Assembly: GCA_027923505.1 (NCBI GenBank)
Contig: BROI01000026.1
Span: 248,001 to 312,000 of the forward strand
Direction of reading: 5' to 3'
From: Mayamaea pseudoterrestris
Taxonomy: Eukaryota > Bacillariophyta > Bacillariophyceae > Sellaphorales > Sellaphoraceae
Length of the DNA stretch: 64,000 bases
Made by a program: the position numbers and the translations under genes. Positions 50,490 to 59,827 of the stretch are shown here, piece after piece. The notes beneath the pieces are model-generated. The model worked only from the letters and a program-made list of their open reading frames with translations, ran no database searches and was not told the DNA's origin. Each line of letters begins with the position of its first letter. Position 1 is the first letter of the stretch.

Positions 50490-52598
50490 ATGACATCTGT
50501 TCCTGAACCAAGTGCAAATATACAGAGAGATCTTGATGAATGCGTCCGAAGCCGCCGCCAACACATCGAGTGGACGAATCGTGTTTTTAAACTAGCATCA
50601 TCGACTGCCCCATCGAGTACTCGTCATGAATTGATTCTCGTTGAAAATCGCCTCTGCCTCCGACCCTTGCTTCAATCTGAAGTGCAAGTGCTTGTAACAG
50701 TTTGTCAGTGCAAGGCGCGTGACTGGCATGCGATACGACTCTTGCTGTCGACGGAACACGCTCACCTGGATGCAAGCCATGCACTGCGTCAGCTTGTCTC
50801 GCGTTCTAACTTTCAAGGTTCCGTTGTATTAGTCATGCCTGGAGTCTCCATCATGCTTGAGGAGAGAGAAATGAGCAGAAGTAGCAACGAAAGCAGTCCG
50901 TATCTTTGTCTTGAGCCAGGTGTTCACAACAATATTCTCGTGAAAGATTGCATCCTTCATTTGGACGGCAGAATATATGACAACACGCTAGTCGAGCGCA
51001 CTTTTGTCGGCTCAAACGCTGTTCTTATCAAATGCGGAACTGTTTTTTGCGGAACGAAGCGAATGTTTGGTTCACTGGATGTATCCGTTGGCGCTGAAAG
51101 TGGCGGTGGTCGGAAGCTTGCACTCCACGCAGAGTTTACCATGATTCCAGTCTGCGAGCAATTGACCCAGCAAAATCAAAAGTCATTGAATGACGCACAA
51201 TCGGACGAAACACACTTACGTTCAGGAATGAACATTCTTTGCGCCCATTCATTGCTGTGTAATACGCCCACGGTCGATGGCGTCTTTCTTCTCCCAAAAT
51301 CAACCATTGATTCGGCCACGTGCGTTTCAAACGCCGTCCTCTTTGGCGCCGCCAAGATTCATGCCTCGGCCTCGGCTACCAATGTTATATTGCAATGGCA
51401 CGCTAGCATCTCAAACCAATCAACTGTTTCCGACGCAATGATAATGGAACACGCTCACGTAGGTCCACACTCTCTCGTCACTCAGTCAGTACTTGGACCA
51501 GATGTCCACGTTTCGGCAGGAGAAATTCATGCGAGCGTCGTTGGGCCCAACACTAACGCTCACCACCAGTCGCTTTTGATTGGAGTATTGTGGCCAATGG
51601 GGCGAGGCAACGTTGGCTATGGCGCCAATGTTGGATCAAACCATACCGGCAGACTGCCAGACCAAGAAGCTGTCGCTGGTGAAGGCATATTTTGGGGCTT
51701 GTCAACAGCAATTAAGTTTCCAGTCGACTTTTCGGGAGCTCCGTACAGCATCGTTGCGGCTGGTACGCAGCTTGGTCCACAGCGCATCCGCATGCCCTTT
51801 TCCTTGATTGTTGCCGACGAAGTGAATGGCGGCAATAGCATTATTCCTGGCTGGATATTATACAGCAGTCCGTATACGCTCGCGCGGTCCGAAATTAAAT
51901 ACGCAACGCGTCGTAAAGCAATTCATCATAATTACTATACGGGCTGGAAGATCTTTCGACGCGAAGTGATTGAGCAATGTCTTTGGGCGAGGCAATCGTT
52001 GCGGAACGTCGACGCCACAGTATACATTGCCGACAGAGACGTACCAGGTATTGGAACGGCTCGTTTGACCGAAAAGGCACGACTATCGGGTATCAAGGCG
52101 TACGATGAATGCATCTGTCGGTTCGCACTGCAGGGGCTGCTGGAGTTTGTAGAGCAACACATAGAACATGGGAGTAGGTGTTTAGAGTCTATTGTGGCTA
52201 AAGAGTTTGCATCCGCAGCGTCCTTATCGATCAATGATACTACGAGCGTTGAGTGGAATACCTTTCCTTGGCAGGCTTGCCAGTCTAAAGAATGGAGGGT
52301 TCAAAAGTCGGTTATTGTAAATGAGTATCCAAATGCGGGCGGCTGGGTGAAGTGGACGCTCCGCCTTCTGAAACTTTATGCAACACTCGAGAAAAGCTAT
52401 GCCGCGAACGTTTTTGAATGCAAGTATCGGGACGACATCCGGGGCGCCGAAATAATACCCGGCTATGCAAATGGCCATGTTGCTGCCCAAGACGACGCAG
52501 TGATTAAAGCCACTCGTACTTCGGCTCGCGCTATAGAAGCGAAGGTGGCACGTCTATATGAGAAACTTTGTTTTTCAGTTCCCGAGAGCAAGCTTTGA
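50490..52598 (+). CDS. DUF4954-like left-handed beta-helix protein
   Basis: This is a 702-aa single-exon protein. The middle part shows the irregular hexapeptide spacing of left-handed beta-helix (LbH, acyltransferase/nucleotidyltransferase-type) proteins: repeated short V/I/L-x-x-x-x strands in NTLVERTFVGSNAVLIKCG and later blocks. The block GVLWPMGRGNVGYGANVGSNHTGRLPDQE, followed by GEGIFWGLSTAIKFP and FSGAPYSIVAAGT, is the strongly conserved core I associate with DUF4954 proteins of Bacteroidetes and a few algae. The C-terminus is helical. Molecular function is not known; an acyl- or nucleotidyl-transfer role is guessed from the fold. No targeting sequence is evident. The family name is from memory of the motif and should be treated as probable. 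Confidence 0.65.
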   Translation: MTSVPEPSANIQRDLDECVRSRRQHIEWTNRVFKLASSTAPSSTRHELILVENRLCLRPLLQSEVQVLVTVCQCKARDWHAIRLLLSTEHAHLDASHALRQLVSRSNFQGSVVLVMPGVSIMLEEREMSRSSNESSPYLCLEPGVHNNILVKDCILHLDGRIYDNTLVERTFVGSNAVLIKCGTVFCGTKRMFGSLDVSVGAESGGGRKLALHAEFTMIPVCEQLTQQNQKSLNDAQSDETHLRSGMNILCAHSLLCNTPTVDGVFLLPKSTIDSATCVSNAVLFGAAKIHASASATNVILQWHASISNQSTVSDAMIMEHAHVGPHSLVTQSVLGPDVHVSAGEIHASVVGPNTNAHHQSLLIGVLWPMGRGNVGYGANVGSNHTGRLPDQEAVAGEGIFWGLSTAIKFPVDFSGAPYSIVAAGTQLGPQRIRMPFSLIVADEVNGGNSIIPGWILYSSPYTLARSEIKYATRRKAIHHNYYTGWKIFRREVIEQCLWARQSLRNVDATVYIADRDVPGIGTARLTEKARLSGIKAYDECICRFALQGLLEFVEQHIEHGSRCLESIVAKEFASAASLSINDTTSVEWNTFPWQACQSKEWRVQKSVIVNEYPNAGGWVKWTLRLLKLYATLEKSYAANVFECKYRDDIRGAEIIPGYANGHVAAQDDAVIKATRTSARAIEAKVARLYEKLCFSVPESKL

Positions 52599-52745
52599 CG
52601 AGACAGCGCAACTCAATGCGACAGTAGATACAGAGTAATAATCATGATCCGGTAAATCGTTATTATATTCATTATTGCTTCCTACAACATTATCATTCCC
52701 TATCTCCACTCACTTGCTATACTCGTCGCAAGCAAACCGACACTT

Positions 52746-53946
52746 TCAAGCCAATTCATTTTCCAGCTCGTTATCCAGATCCTCCTGCGTCAAATCAGCC
52801 GCATTGACAATTTCTCCAGCGCCATTAACGGCCACCTCATGCTCTGGAACCGCATACAAAACTGCAAAAAGTTTCTCCACCAACGCGGTGGGATCGCTGT
52901 CTTCTTGCTCCTGATGAACCTGCAGCAAAATTTCGCAGTACCGCAATTTTTCAAAGTAAAAATTACGTTCCTTCTCCGTTTCAGCAATCGCTTTCTCGTA
53001 CTCCCCTACCGTATTATTAAGATCCGTCACTTGCTCCAAAAGTTCTTTATTCTCCTGCGCAAGTCTCTCAGCAGCTGGACTTTTAATCGGCTGTTCCACC
53101 ACGGCGCGTTGCCGGAGGGGTCCACCAGCGCGACCAGCCGCAGCAGCCTCCTGTGCGGCGGAGACGCATGGAGTTGACTTGGGAGCCACGCGAGCCGTCA
53201 TCTGACGGCTAGGTCGCGTCGCAGCCGCAGATTTTGCTATGCCAACCGTCGTGACAGAAAATTGCTGATTGTACTGAGAGCCTCCCTTTCCCTTGGCGCG
53301 AACAGCTGCAGGATTGTATCCTTCCTTGTCCGCCGCACCAGAATGATCGAAGAAGGCTTTGCACCACTGCATAAACTCCAAGTTGTCCTGGTATTTGGCT
53401 CGAATCAGCTTATCGACATCAATGTGACGCTGCACATGATTCTTCGTAAAAGCTTCCTGCAGGAGCTTATAGTTTTGAACATATTCATAGTCATTTCGGG
53501 CGCCCCAATTTACTTTGGACATTTGGATGCAGTTAGGAAACATCATGTCGACGAGCTGACATGCGACATGCCCTGGCGCAGTCTGCTCAATCTTTTGCAA
53601 CTTGAGATCTAGCGTATTATTGATGAACTTAAGAAGCTCGTTGCGTCCAACGAAGTACGCCGGGTCCATCATTCCTGCATGCGATGGAGCGACGAAGGCG
53701 GCACGCAAGTGAGTATATGGTATATCAATGCAAGCGAGAAGACAATGACAAACCAGCAAAATCCATATCATTGACCCACACGCGAGGCATTCACAAATTA
53801 TGATTAGCGGCAGACGATGTACAATCTAATCATGCTGCATACAAGCAAATGGTAATGGATGCATAATTGCTGCATCAATGAATGCGTCACGTCCGTCCTT
53901 TCGACTACTGATACTCACCAACAACGGCATCAGCACTGGGAGCCAT
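52746..53946 (-). CDS. EB1: EB1 (MAPRE) microtubule plus-end protein, two exons
   Basis: The exons are 53919-53946 and 52746-53674 (318 aa). A tiny first exon, MAPSADAVV, is joined through a GTGAGT donor and a GCAG acceptor to GMMDPAYFVGRNELLKFIN, the start of the calponin-homology domain (about residues 12-115; KIEQTAPGHVACQLVDMMFP, WGARNDYEYVQNYKLLQ). A basic Ser/Ala linker follows. The coiled coil and EB-homology domain (about 225-290) contain YFEKLRYCEILLQ, the core that binds SxIP partners. The family tracks growing microtubule ends. The tail is acidic and ends DNELENELA; the EEY/F ending that recruits CAP-Gly proteins in animals is absent. ACCGGT occurs just upstream (53967-53972). Confidence 0.92.
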
Positions 53947-54348
53947 GATAAGATATTGTTGCTTATACCGGTAGTCAACAGCGTGCTGCGTGGAAGGCTT
54001 GCGTCGTGGACAAGGGCGTGTGTGGAATGTGGATTTTGGACCGCCATTGTGGCGAAGAGGCGAAATCATGATGTCGCAACGGTGTAACGGTATCGTTACG
54101 GCTGGTTCCTAGCTATCTTCCATTTGCCTGCGTGCGACGCCGTGTGACGAAGCGAGCCATCATAATAATACACCGGCCCGTTTGCAGTGAAACTGTATGC
54201 GCCATATAGCATGTATCATGATGTGTTCCAAGTTGTGACGCTTCCAAGACTGTAAGCTTCAAAAGTACAACCGTCATTATTTTCAGAACATTGCTCCTCG
54301 TTACAAACAAGAAAGAACATTTATAATCATAGCAGATCCTTGCATTAC
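53947..54348. other. Intergenic, EB1 5' region and 3' region of next gene
   Basis: No gene is seen. It holds ACCGGT at 53967-53972 and a small dyad GTAACG-GTAT-CGTTAC at 54084-54099. Confidence 0.5.
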
Positions 54349-55791
54349 CTACATTCCAGCTAAAAGCGGGGTAGTAGCGGCAGATCGCCACTCGTGTTCT
54401 GTTGCAGCATGGTCATTGTAAATGGACATTTGCTCTCCGTTATTCTCCGCCAGAAATCGAAGCCGCGCCATGGAGCTCAGGCATTGATCCATATAGTCAT
54501 CCATGGACGGGAGGAGACAAGCCTCCAACAAGTCCCACAATCCACAACAGCGAATTGATGAGCCCTGACTCGCATCACGCTGCAAGGTGACAGAATCAAG
54601 AATACGAACTTTGTCATTCCGTGGATTTAGCGCAACAGTAAACTTATGCGAAATTTCAATTGCACCAGGATAGGGCGCCGTCGTGATACCAACTTGGCAC
54701 CTTTGTCTTTCCACAAACATGTGTACTCGCCCATAGCTGGGAAAACCAAAAAAAGTAGCCAGACTCCGGCCTGTTGGATACACACAGCTCGTATGCTTCG
54801 GCGGTATTAATGGCGAGGACGTGGCTTCAATCCATTGACCTTCATATTCGCGATCACCTTCACCATCTCGTGTAGTACTAAAGTTGCGAGGTGATGCCAA
54901 TGCAGCTTCACTCGACCGTGTCACAATCACGTCGCGGACGGCATCGCACCAGAGCGGCAGCATTTCTGGATTGCTAAGAATATCAATCACGTCATGCACA
55001 TTGCAGGATAATGAAGCTATTTCCACTGAAACCGTAAAGGAGCCATCGCCCGTTCGTGTACCAATGGCGCCGGCCAAAGAAGCAAGTCGTCGATCCTCGG
55101 AGCGATGGATTGAACTTTCTGGCCCAGCAGGTATGATTGTTTCAGCAAAGCTGCTAGATTGTCGAGTGAGTAGTGGAGGAGACGAGTAGTTTCCACCGTC
55201 AATATGTTCTCGTTGATTGATATTCGGCGCCCGTAGCCCCAATATTGAAGAGTTGCTGCCATTCCCGAATTCACGAACAATCTCGCCAGACGAAGGAAAG
55301 AATCGCTGCTCCTCAGGCACCGCCGCCAGTCTTGATGAATCTATATTCTCCTGATATGATTCGCTTGCTCGGCGCAAAAGTTGCGAGAATTGAACGCTCT
55401 TTGATGCTGTCTCATGTTCCGAGGTGCAGAATTCTGCAGGCTGCCCTCGATCCGAAGCGGTGGTAGACGACCAAGGTTGCCGCGAGCCAGATCCAAAAGG
55501 AGAATTTGCGGACAGAAGAGAAGCGGCAGCATCTAGGAACTGCGAATTGTCATGAAAAAGCGCCGTCGCTCCCAGTATAGAGCTTTGACTTTTAGTTTCT
55601 TGGCCTTCACTCTGCGTACCGGTAGCTACTTGAGGTAAAGTCTGCTGACAATCAGTCGTGCTGCCACTGTTGCTTAAATTTTCTGCGTTTTCCATATGAT
55701 CACTGCTATGCGTCTCCAATAATGCAAAGGGTAGCTCGTCGTCCTCGTCATCTGGTTCATGGTCGTCTGAGCGTCCATCGTTGCAGTCCAT
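54349..55791 (-). CDS. Hypothetical protein with a C-terminal SRPBCC/START-like domain
   Basis: The ATG at 55791 gives 480 aa, MDCNDGRSDD...; the frame extends upstream without an ATG. The first half is acidic then Ser/Gln/Asn-rich and probably disordered. From about residue 250 there is an ordered domain whose start (FTVSVEIASLSCNVHDVIDILSNPEMLPLWCDAV) resembles the first strand and two helices of SRPBCC (polyketide cyclase / Bet v1-like) proteins. Alternating strands and a final long helix (LLEACLLPSMDDYMDQCLSSMARLRF) complete the fold pattern. Proteins of this fold bind hydrophobic ligands in a cavity. The assignment is weak and the function unknown. Confidence 0.65.
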   Translation of the reverse strand: MDCNDGRSDDHEPDDEDDELPFALLETHSSDHMENAENLSNSGSTTDCQQTLPQVATGTQSEGQETKSQSSILGATALFHDNSQFLDAAASLLSANSPFGSGSRQPWSSTTASDRGQPAEFCTSEHETASKSVQFSQLLRRASESYQENIDSSRLAAVPEEQRFFPSSGEIVREFGNGSNSSILGLRAPNINQREHIDGGNYSSPPLLTRQSSSFAETIIPAGPESSIHRSEDRRLASLAGAIGTRTGDGSFTVSVEIASLSCNVHDVIDILSNPEMLPLWCDAVRDVIVTRSSEAALASPRNFSTTRDGEGDREYEGQWIEATSSPLIPPKHTSCVYPTGRSLATFFGFPSYGRVHMFVERQRCQVGITTAPYPGAIEISHKFTVALNPRNDKVRILDSVTLQRDASQGSSIRCCGLWDLLEACLLPSMDDYMDQCLSSMARLRFLAENNGEQMSIYNDHAATEHEWRSAATTPLLAGM

Positions 55792-56274
55792 GAGCTGCTG
55801 ACGCGATGCAATCACCGCTACAAGTACTGCTGTATCGTTCTTTCGCAAGCACTACCGCCTCGCCTCCTTTTGTCTAAATAAGATGATCGTTTTTATTCAC
55901 TCGCCTTCGTCCAAGCTTCCCACTCTTCACACTGCTGATTCGCACGTTTCGCTGTTAAGAACTCTTGACACGAGAGGAGGGTCTGCCATCATCAATCGTC
56001 GTCGAACTTTGATCCAGAACAGAATTCTGTCCCGAGCGCGCGCGCTTCCGTTGTTCGAAATTTCATGAGACAGCGATGCGACATGTCGTAGCCATTCATT
56101 CTTGCACTAGCCATTTCATTCGCGCTTAACAATTGAGAATTCGACTCTTTGCTACACAGTGTTTAGCAGATTCTACGCGGGACTCACGCACCGCGCAGCG
56201 ACTACACAACATATTATACATTGTCCATCGCCGCAAGAAAGGTACTGTACAAGTTACAATTAGACCTACCAAGC
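55792..56274. other. Intergenic between divergent genes
   Basis: I see nothing beyond presumed 5' regions. The stretch includes a GAGCGCGCGCGC CpG run near 56036. Confidence 0.45.
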
Positions 56275-58662
56275 ATGCCAGCTACAGCACCGCCACAAAG
56301 GACTCGATCAAGCAGTCCATCTTACCAAGCCGTCAGATCGCCTCGGCGTGGAGGAGGAGCTGCGTCGTCTTCATCTTCCTTGTCAAGCCGCAATCGAGGC
56401 GGTGGCAACATTTTCCAACGTGCATTCTCTATGGAGCAAAGTACCGCTCGTCGCCAACGATCATCGACAAGAAGTTTCATGGCGGTGCCTCGTGAGTCAC
56501 AAGAGAACGGTGAGCACGACGAGGAGGACTTTGATGACGACGACCATTCCGACATTTCAGACGAGAATGACGACTTGGAAGATCTGGAGGAGCACATTTA
56601 TGATCGCTTTCCTCCAGTGTCTCGTTGGGGAATGTGGCGAGTCGCTGGCATGGCCGTTTTGGTTGTCTTTCTCGCATTGAGTGTGGCGGCCACTCGACAG
56701 TCTTGGCGAAAGCAGCACGATCGCGAGGAGCAAGCCGCCAAAGAATCGGACCCTGACACCGAATATTGTCAGAATCCCATACAATCACTAATGGATCAAT
56801 CACTCATGCAGGGTGTTCCTAATGGAGCCGTGGCATCGGATCATGCTCTGTGCAGTCAAATGGGAAGGGCGATATTGGAGGATGCTGGAGGTAATGCTGT
56901 TGATGCAGCAGTGACAGTCGCGCTGTGTTTGGGAGTCGCCAATCCGGGGAGCAGTGGGCTAGGTGGAGGTGCATTCATGCTCATTCATGCCAATGCAATA
57001 GACGAGGAGCAACATGACGACAATCTGCCTTCATTTACGGATGCCAGGACGGATGCTTCGCCGAAAGCGACGTCTGGCAAGATTACAGAAGTCATTGACT
57101 GTCGAGAAATTGCACCCGCCAAAGCAACGACAAGCATGTATGACAACAAGCCAGACTGGACAACTGTCATTGGTGGCTTGGCTATTGGCGTTCCTGGTGA
57201 ACTTCGCGGCCTCGAACTGGCGCACTCGAGGCACGGACGTCTGCCGTGGTCTGATGTTGTAGATCCAGTCATGCGACTGGCTATGCGCGGGGTCGAAGTC
57301 AACCCCAACTTGGCGCATGAAATTAAAATAATGGCTAGCAGATTTAATGATTCCAGTATGGACTTTGGCCTGCGGAAACTTTTGTCACGAGGCGATAGTT
57401 GGACAAAGCCATTGCGTGAAGGAGAACTGCTGCAGAACCAAAAATTAGGAGAGCTATTACAGGACATTATGCGCGATGGTTCTAAGGCGCTGTATACAGA
57501 CCGAGCCGACGCTCTGGCTCGGGACATCCAAGCAGCCGGTGGTATTGTGACTGTTGATGACATTCAAAATTACAAAGCTACCATACGATCACCACTTGTG
57601 GCGCATAACGTAAACGGCCACAGCATTGTTGGAGTTCCTCCTCCATCATCGGGAGGGGCTGCCATTATTGGGGCAGTGCGGTTTCTGTCAGGCTATCAAA
57701 CACCACTCGCCAGTTACTCGGATACTCTATCGCGTCACCGACTGGTTGAAGCTTGCAAGCATGTGTTTGCTATTCGCATGTCGCTGAGTGACCCAGCATT
57801 TGACGCAGAGACGGTAGGCCAAGCAGTTGCTGATCTGATTTCCGGCAATTATATGGAAAGCTTGCGGAATATTACCAGCGACGAAGAAGTTTTGGCAGTG
57901 TCAAAGTACGGCGGACCAAAGTGGGCGCAGCTAAAAGATTCCGATGTGAACCACAATGTGACAGACGCCAAGGAAGGTGATCGTCGCCGACGGTTGCGTC
58001 GCCATTTTGGGTACTTGAACGATCATGGTACATCTCATTTCTCCGTCGTAGACAAAGACGGAAACGCTGTAGTAATGACAACCTCGGTGAATACATATTT
58101 TGGCTCGAATGTTGTAAGCAAGTCGACCGGTCTTGTCTTATCAAACACCATGGACGATTTTTCCATACCCGGCAGTCCAAACTACTTTGGTTTAAAGCCA
58201 TCCGTTTCGAATTATATCAAGCCAGGCAAGAAACCATTGTCGTCCATGTCACCGACGCTAGTCTTTCGAAAGACGTCGGAGGAACACTCAAACGTTCTCG
58301 GCACGCTGGTCCTTGCCTTAGGAGCGTCTGGCGGGCCCAAGATTATCACTGCAGTTTTGCAAGTCTTGTTATCCATCACGTTTGAAGGCATGTCGCTTTA
58401 CAAAGCGATTGTGCGACCGCGACTGCATGATCAGCTCCTTTACCATGGAGGGACGGTGACGACGGCGGAAAGCGCCGCACTTGAGACGGGGCCAGCAATC
58501 CAATTGTCGGACAGAACAAAGGATGCTCTTTTGGCACGAGGCCATGTTCTGATTGACATTGACTTTGCCGGCACCGTCCAAGCTGTGTCCTATGATCCAG
58601 AGACCAAACTCCTTTCTGCGGCGTGCGACGTTCGTAAAGGAGGCTCGCCTGACGGCTATTAG
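56275..58662 (+). CDS. GGT: Gamma-glutamyltransferase (GGT), type II membrane protein
   Basis: The ATG at 56275 gives 795 aa. A cytosolic Ser/Arg-rich and acidic N-terminal region is followed by one membrane span (about residues 118-140, MWRVAGMAVLVVFLALSVAA). The catalytic part then faces the lumen or exterior. GGT motifs in order are GVPNGAVASDHALCSQMG, DAGGNAVDAAVT and SSGLGGGAFMLIH, then DDIQNYKATIRSPL and GVPPPSSGGAAIIG. After these comes DHGTSHFSVVDKDGNAVVMTTSVN, with the autoprocessing nucleophile Thr586. The late NTMDDFS and the SSMSPTLV/LALGASGGPKI motifs close the active site. The enzyme hydrolyses or transfers the gamma-glutamyl group of glutathione. It is longer than typical GGTs (about 570 aa) because of the N-terminal cytosolic extension. 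Confidence 0.95.
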   Translation: MPATAPPQRTRSSSPSYQAVRSPRRGGGAASSSSSLSSRNRGGGNIFQRAFSMEQSTARRQRSSTRSFMAVPRESQENGEHDEEDFDDDDHSDISDENDDLEDLEEHIYDRFPPVSRWGMWRVAGMAVLVVFLALSVAATRQSWRKQHDREEQAAKESDPDTEYCQNPIQSLMDQSLMQGVPNGAVASDHALCSQMGRAILEDAGGNAVDAAVTVALCLGVANPGSSGLGGGAFMLIHANAIDEEQHDDNLPSFTDARTDASPKATSGKITEVIDCREIAPAKATTSMYDNKPDWTTVIGGLAIGVPGELRGLELAHSRHGRLPWSDVVDPVMRLAMRGVEVNPNLAHEIKIMASRFNDSSMDFGLRKLLSRGDSWTKPLREGELLQNQKLGELLQDIMRDGSKALYTDRADALARDIQAAGGIVTVDDIQNYKATIRSPLVAHNVNGHSIVGVPPPSSGGAAIIGAVRFLSGYQTPLASYSDTLSRHRLVEACKHVFAIRMSLSDPAFDAETVGQAVADLISGNYMESLRNITSDEEVLAVSKYGGPKWAQLKDSDVNHNVTDAKEGDRRRRLRRHFGYLNDHGTSHFSVVDKDGNAVVMTTSVNTYFGSNVVSKSTGLVLSNTMDDFSIPGSPNYFGLKPSVSNYIKPGKKPLSSMSPTLVFRKTSEEHSNVLGTLVLALGASGGPKIITAVLQVLLSITFEGMSLYKAIVRPRLHDQLLYHGGTVTTAESAALETGPAIQLSDRTKDALLARGHVLIDIDFAGTVQAVSYDPETKLLSAACDVRKGGSPDGY

Positions 58663-58771
58663 AAAATTTTTGCATATTATATATAAAATGGTTATCAAGG
58701 TTTTGAACGAGACACCTCACTGTCAAATTCTATCAGTTTACTGCGAAGGCTATTCAGCAAAGTGTACATAG

Positions 58772-59599
58772 CTACTCTTCCTTCACCAGGACAAATGTCG
58801 TTCCCTTGTTCCCCCTAGATATGCGCAGCCGATCACTCAGCCAAGTAATGTCAATCCATCCTTTGACCCAGTCGCGCAGGAGTGGGAATCGAAAAGGAAC
58901 GGGGTACGGAATCTTGACGTTATTTTGAAAGGCAAAGTTGCCTTCGTCGAAAACGAAATCAATGCGAGAGTTTGCTCGTTCTGGATCGGGCTGCGCTTCG
59001 TCTCCTACCAGCGACACACCCAATATATTGAGCCCCAAAACCTTGCCTGTGGACTTGCGATTCGTCAACTCGGCGAGCGGATATGCCGACGTTGATGCCA
59101 ACGCGTCGACTGACAACTTGAATGAGCTGGAAAACTCTACGACTTGCTTTACGACGAGTTGATCGCTGTCATTAAGAAGAATATCTTGATAGATCGGAAA
59201 AGCCTGTGTGTCAACAGCTTTTCTTTGAATTGGTGAACTCGTGTCGGCGTTTGTCGTGTACAGCAGTCGCCATCGCCCATAAATTTCCTGAGCAATAGCA
59301 GGATCGGCAATGCTCGCGCCTCGCATGGACTCAAGTTGAGTAACGAGATATTCGATACGATCCGAGTTTGCTAGCCGACTTCCTTGGTCTTCAATGGCAA
59401 GAATGAGTTCGTCTTCTAGCTCCTTGGCTCGAGCATTGTTGGTCGGCTTAATCGACAAATTCGGGAAGCTGAACTGCGGGAGTTTCGGAAGCTCAAATTT
59501 TGGTAGCGGACTACTTAATCCTAAAGTCAAGACGAGCAGTTGTGACACTGCAACAAGACAGGGCAAGTACCGGTATGTATATGTGGAAGGCTTGGCCAT
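58772..59599 (-). CDS. PAP/fibrillin (plastid lipid-associated) family protein
   Basis: The ATG at 59599 gives 275 aa. The N-terminus MAKPSTYTYRYLPCLVAVSQLLVLTLGL is a signal peptide, followed by a Pro/Phe/Lys-rich stretch that could be a transit peptide, though no strict ASA-F motif is present. The PAP/fibrillin domain covers about residues 60-270. LEDELILAIEDQG starts it, and YGRWRLLYTT is the family's lipocalin-like W-x-L-x-Y-T motif. It ends with the characteristic ITWLSDRLRISRGNKGTTFVL. Family members coat plastoglobules and thylakoid lipid structures. It converges on GGT with about 110 bp between the stops. Confidence 0.88.
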   Translation of the reverse strand: MAKPSTYTYRYLPCLVAVSQLLVLTLGLSSPLPKFELPKLPQFSFPNLSIKPTNNARAKELEDELILAIEDQGSRLANSDRIEYLVTQLESMRGASIADPAIAQEIYGRWRLLYTTNADTSSPIQRKAVDTQAFPIYQDILLNDSDQLVVKQVVEFSSSFKLSVDALASTSAYPLAELTNRKSTGKVLGLNILGVSLVGDEAQPDPERANSRIDFVFDEGNFAFQNNVKIPYPVPFRFPLLRDWVKGWIDITWLSDRLRISRGNKGTTFVLVKEE

Positions 59600-59827
59600 G
59601 GTCGACGTCAAAGACTGTGTGCGATGGAAAAATGTGACAAAGAATGAATGATGACGCACGATCGCGTGCGGCTTTCAGCTACCAGGGCGGAAGCAAGCAG
59701 CAGCAACAATGCAAATACTTTTACATTACAACACCAGAGGAAAAGCAGAATAAATATTCAAATTCAACAAGTTAATCAGTAATGGTCGACCTTAACGGCA
59801 TCATAGACGGAATCATTTCATCTTACC

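Noticed and set aside
55883-56068. Short frame starting MIVFIHSPSSK upstream of GGT
   Set aside because: It is short, has no motif and lies in a 5' intergenic region; no evidence for a gene.
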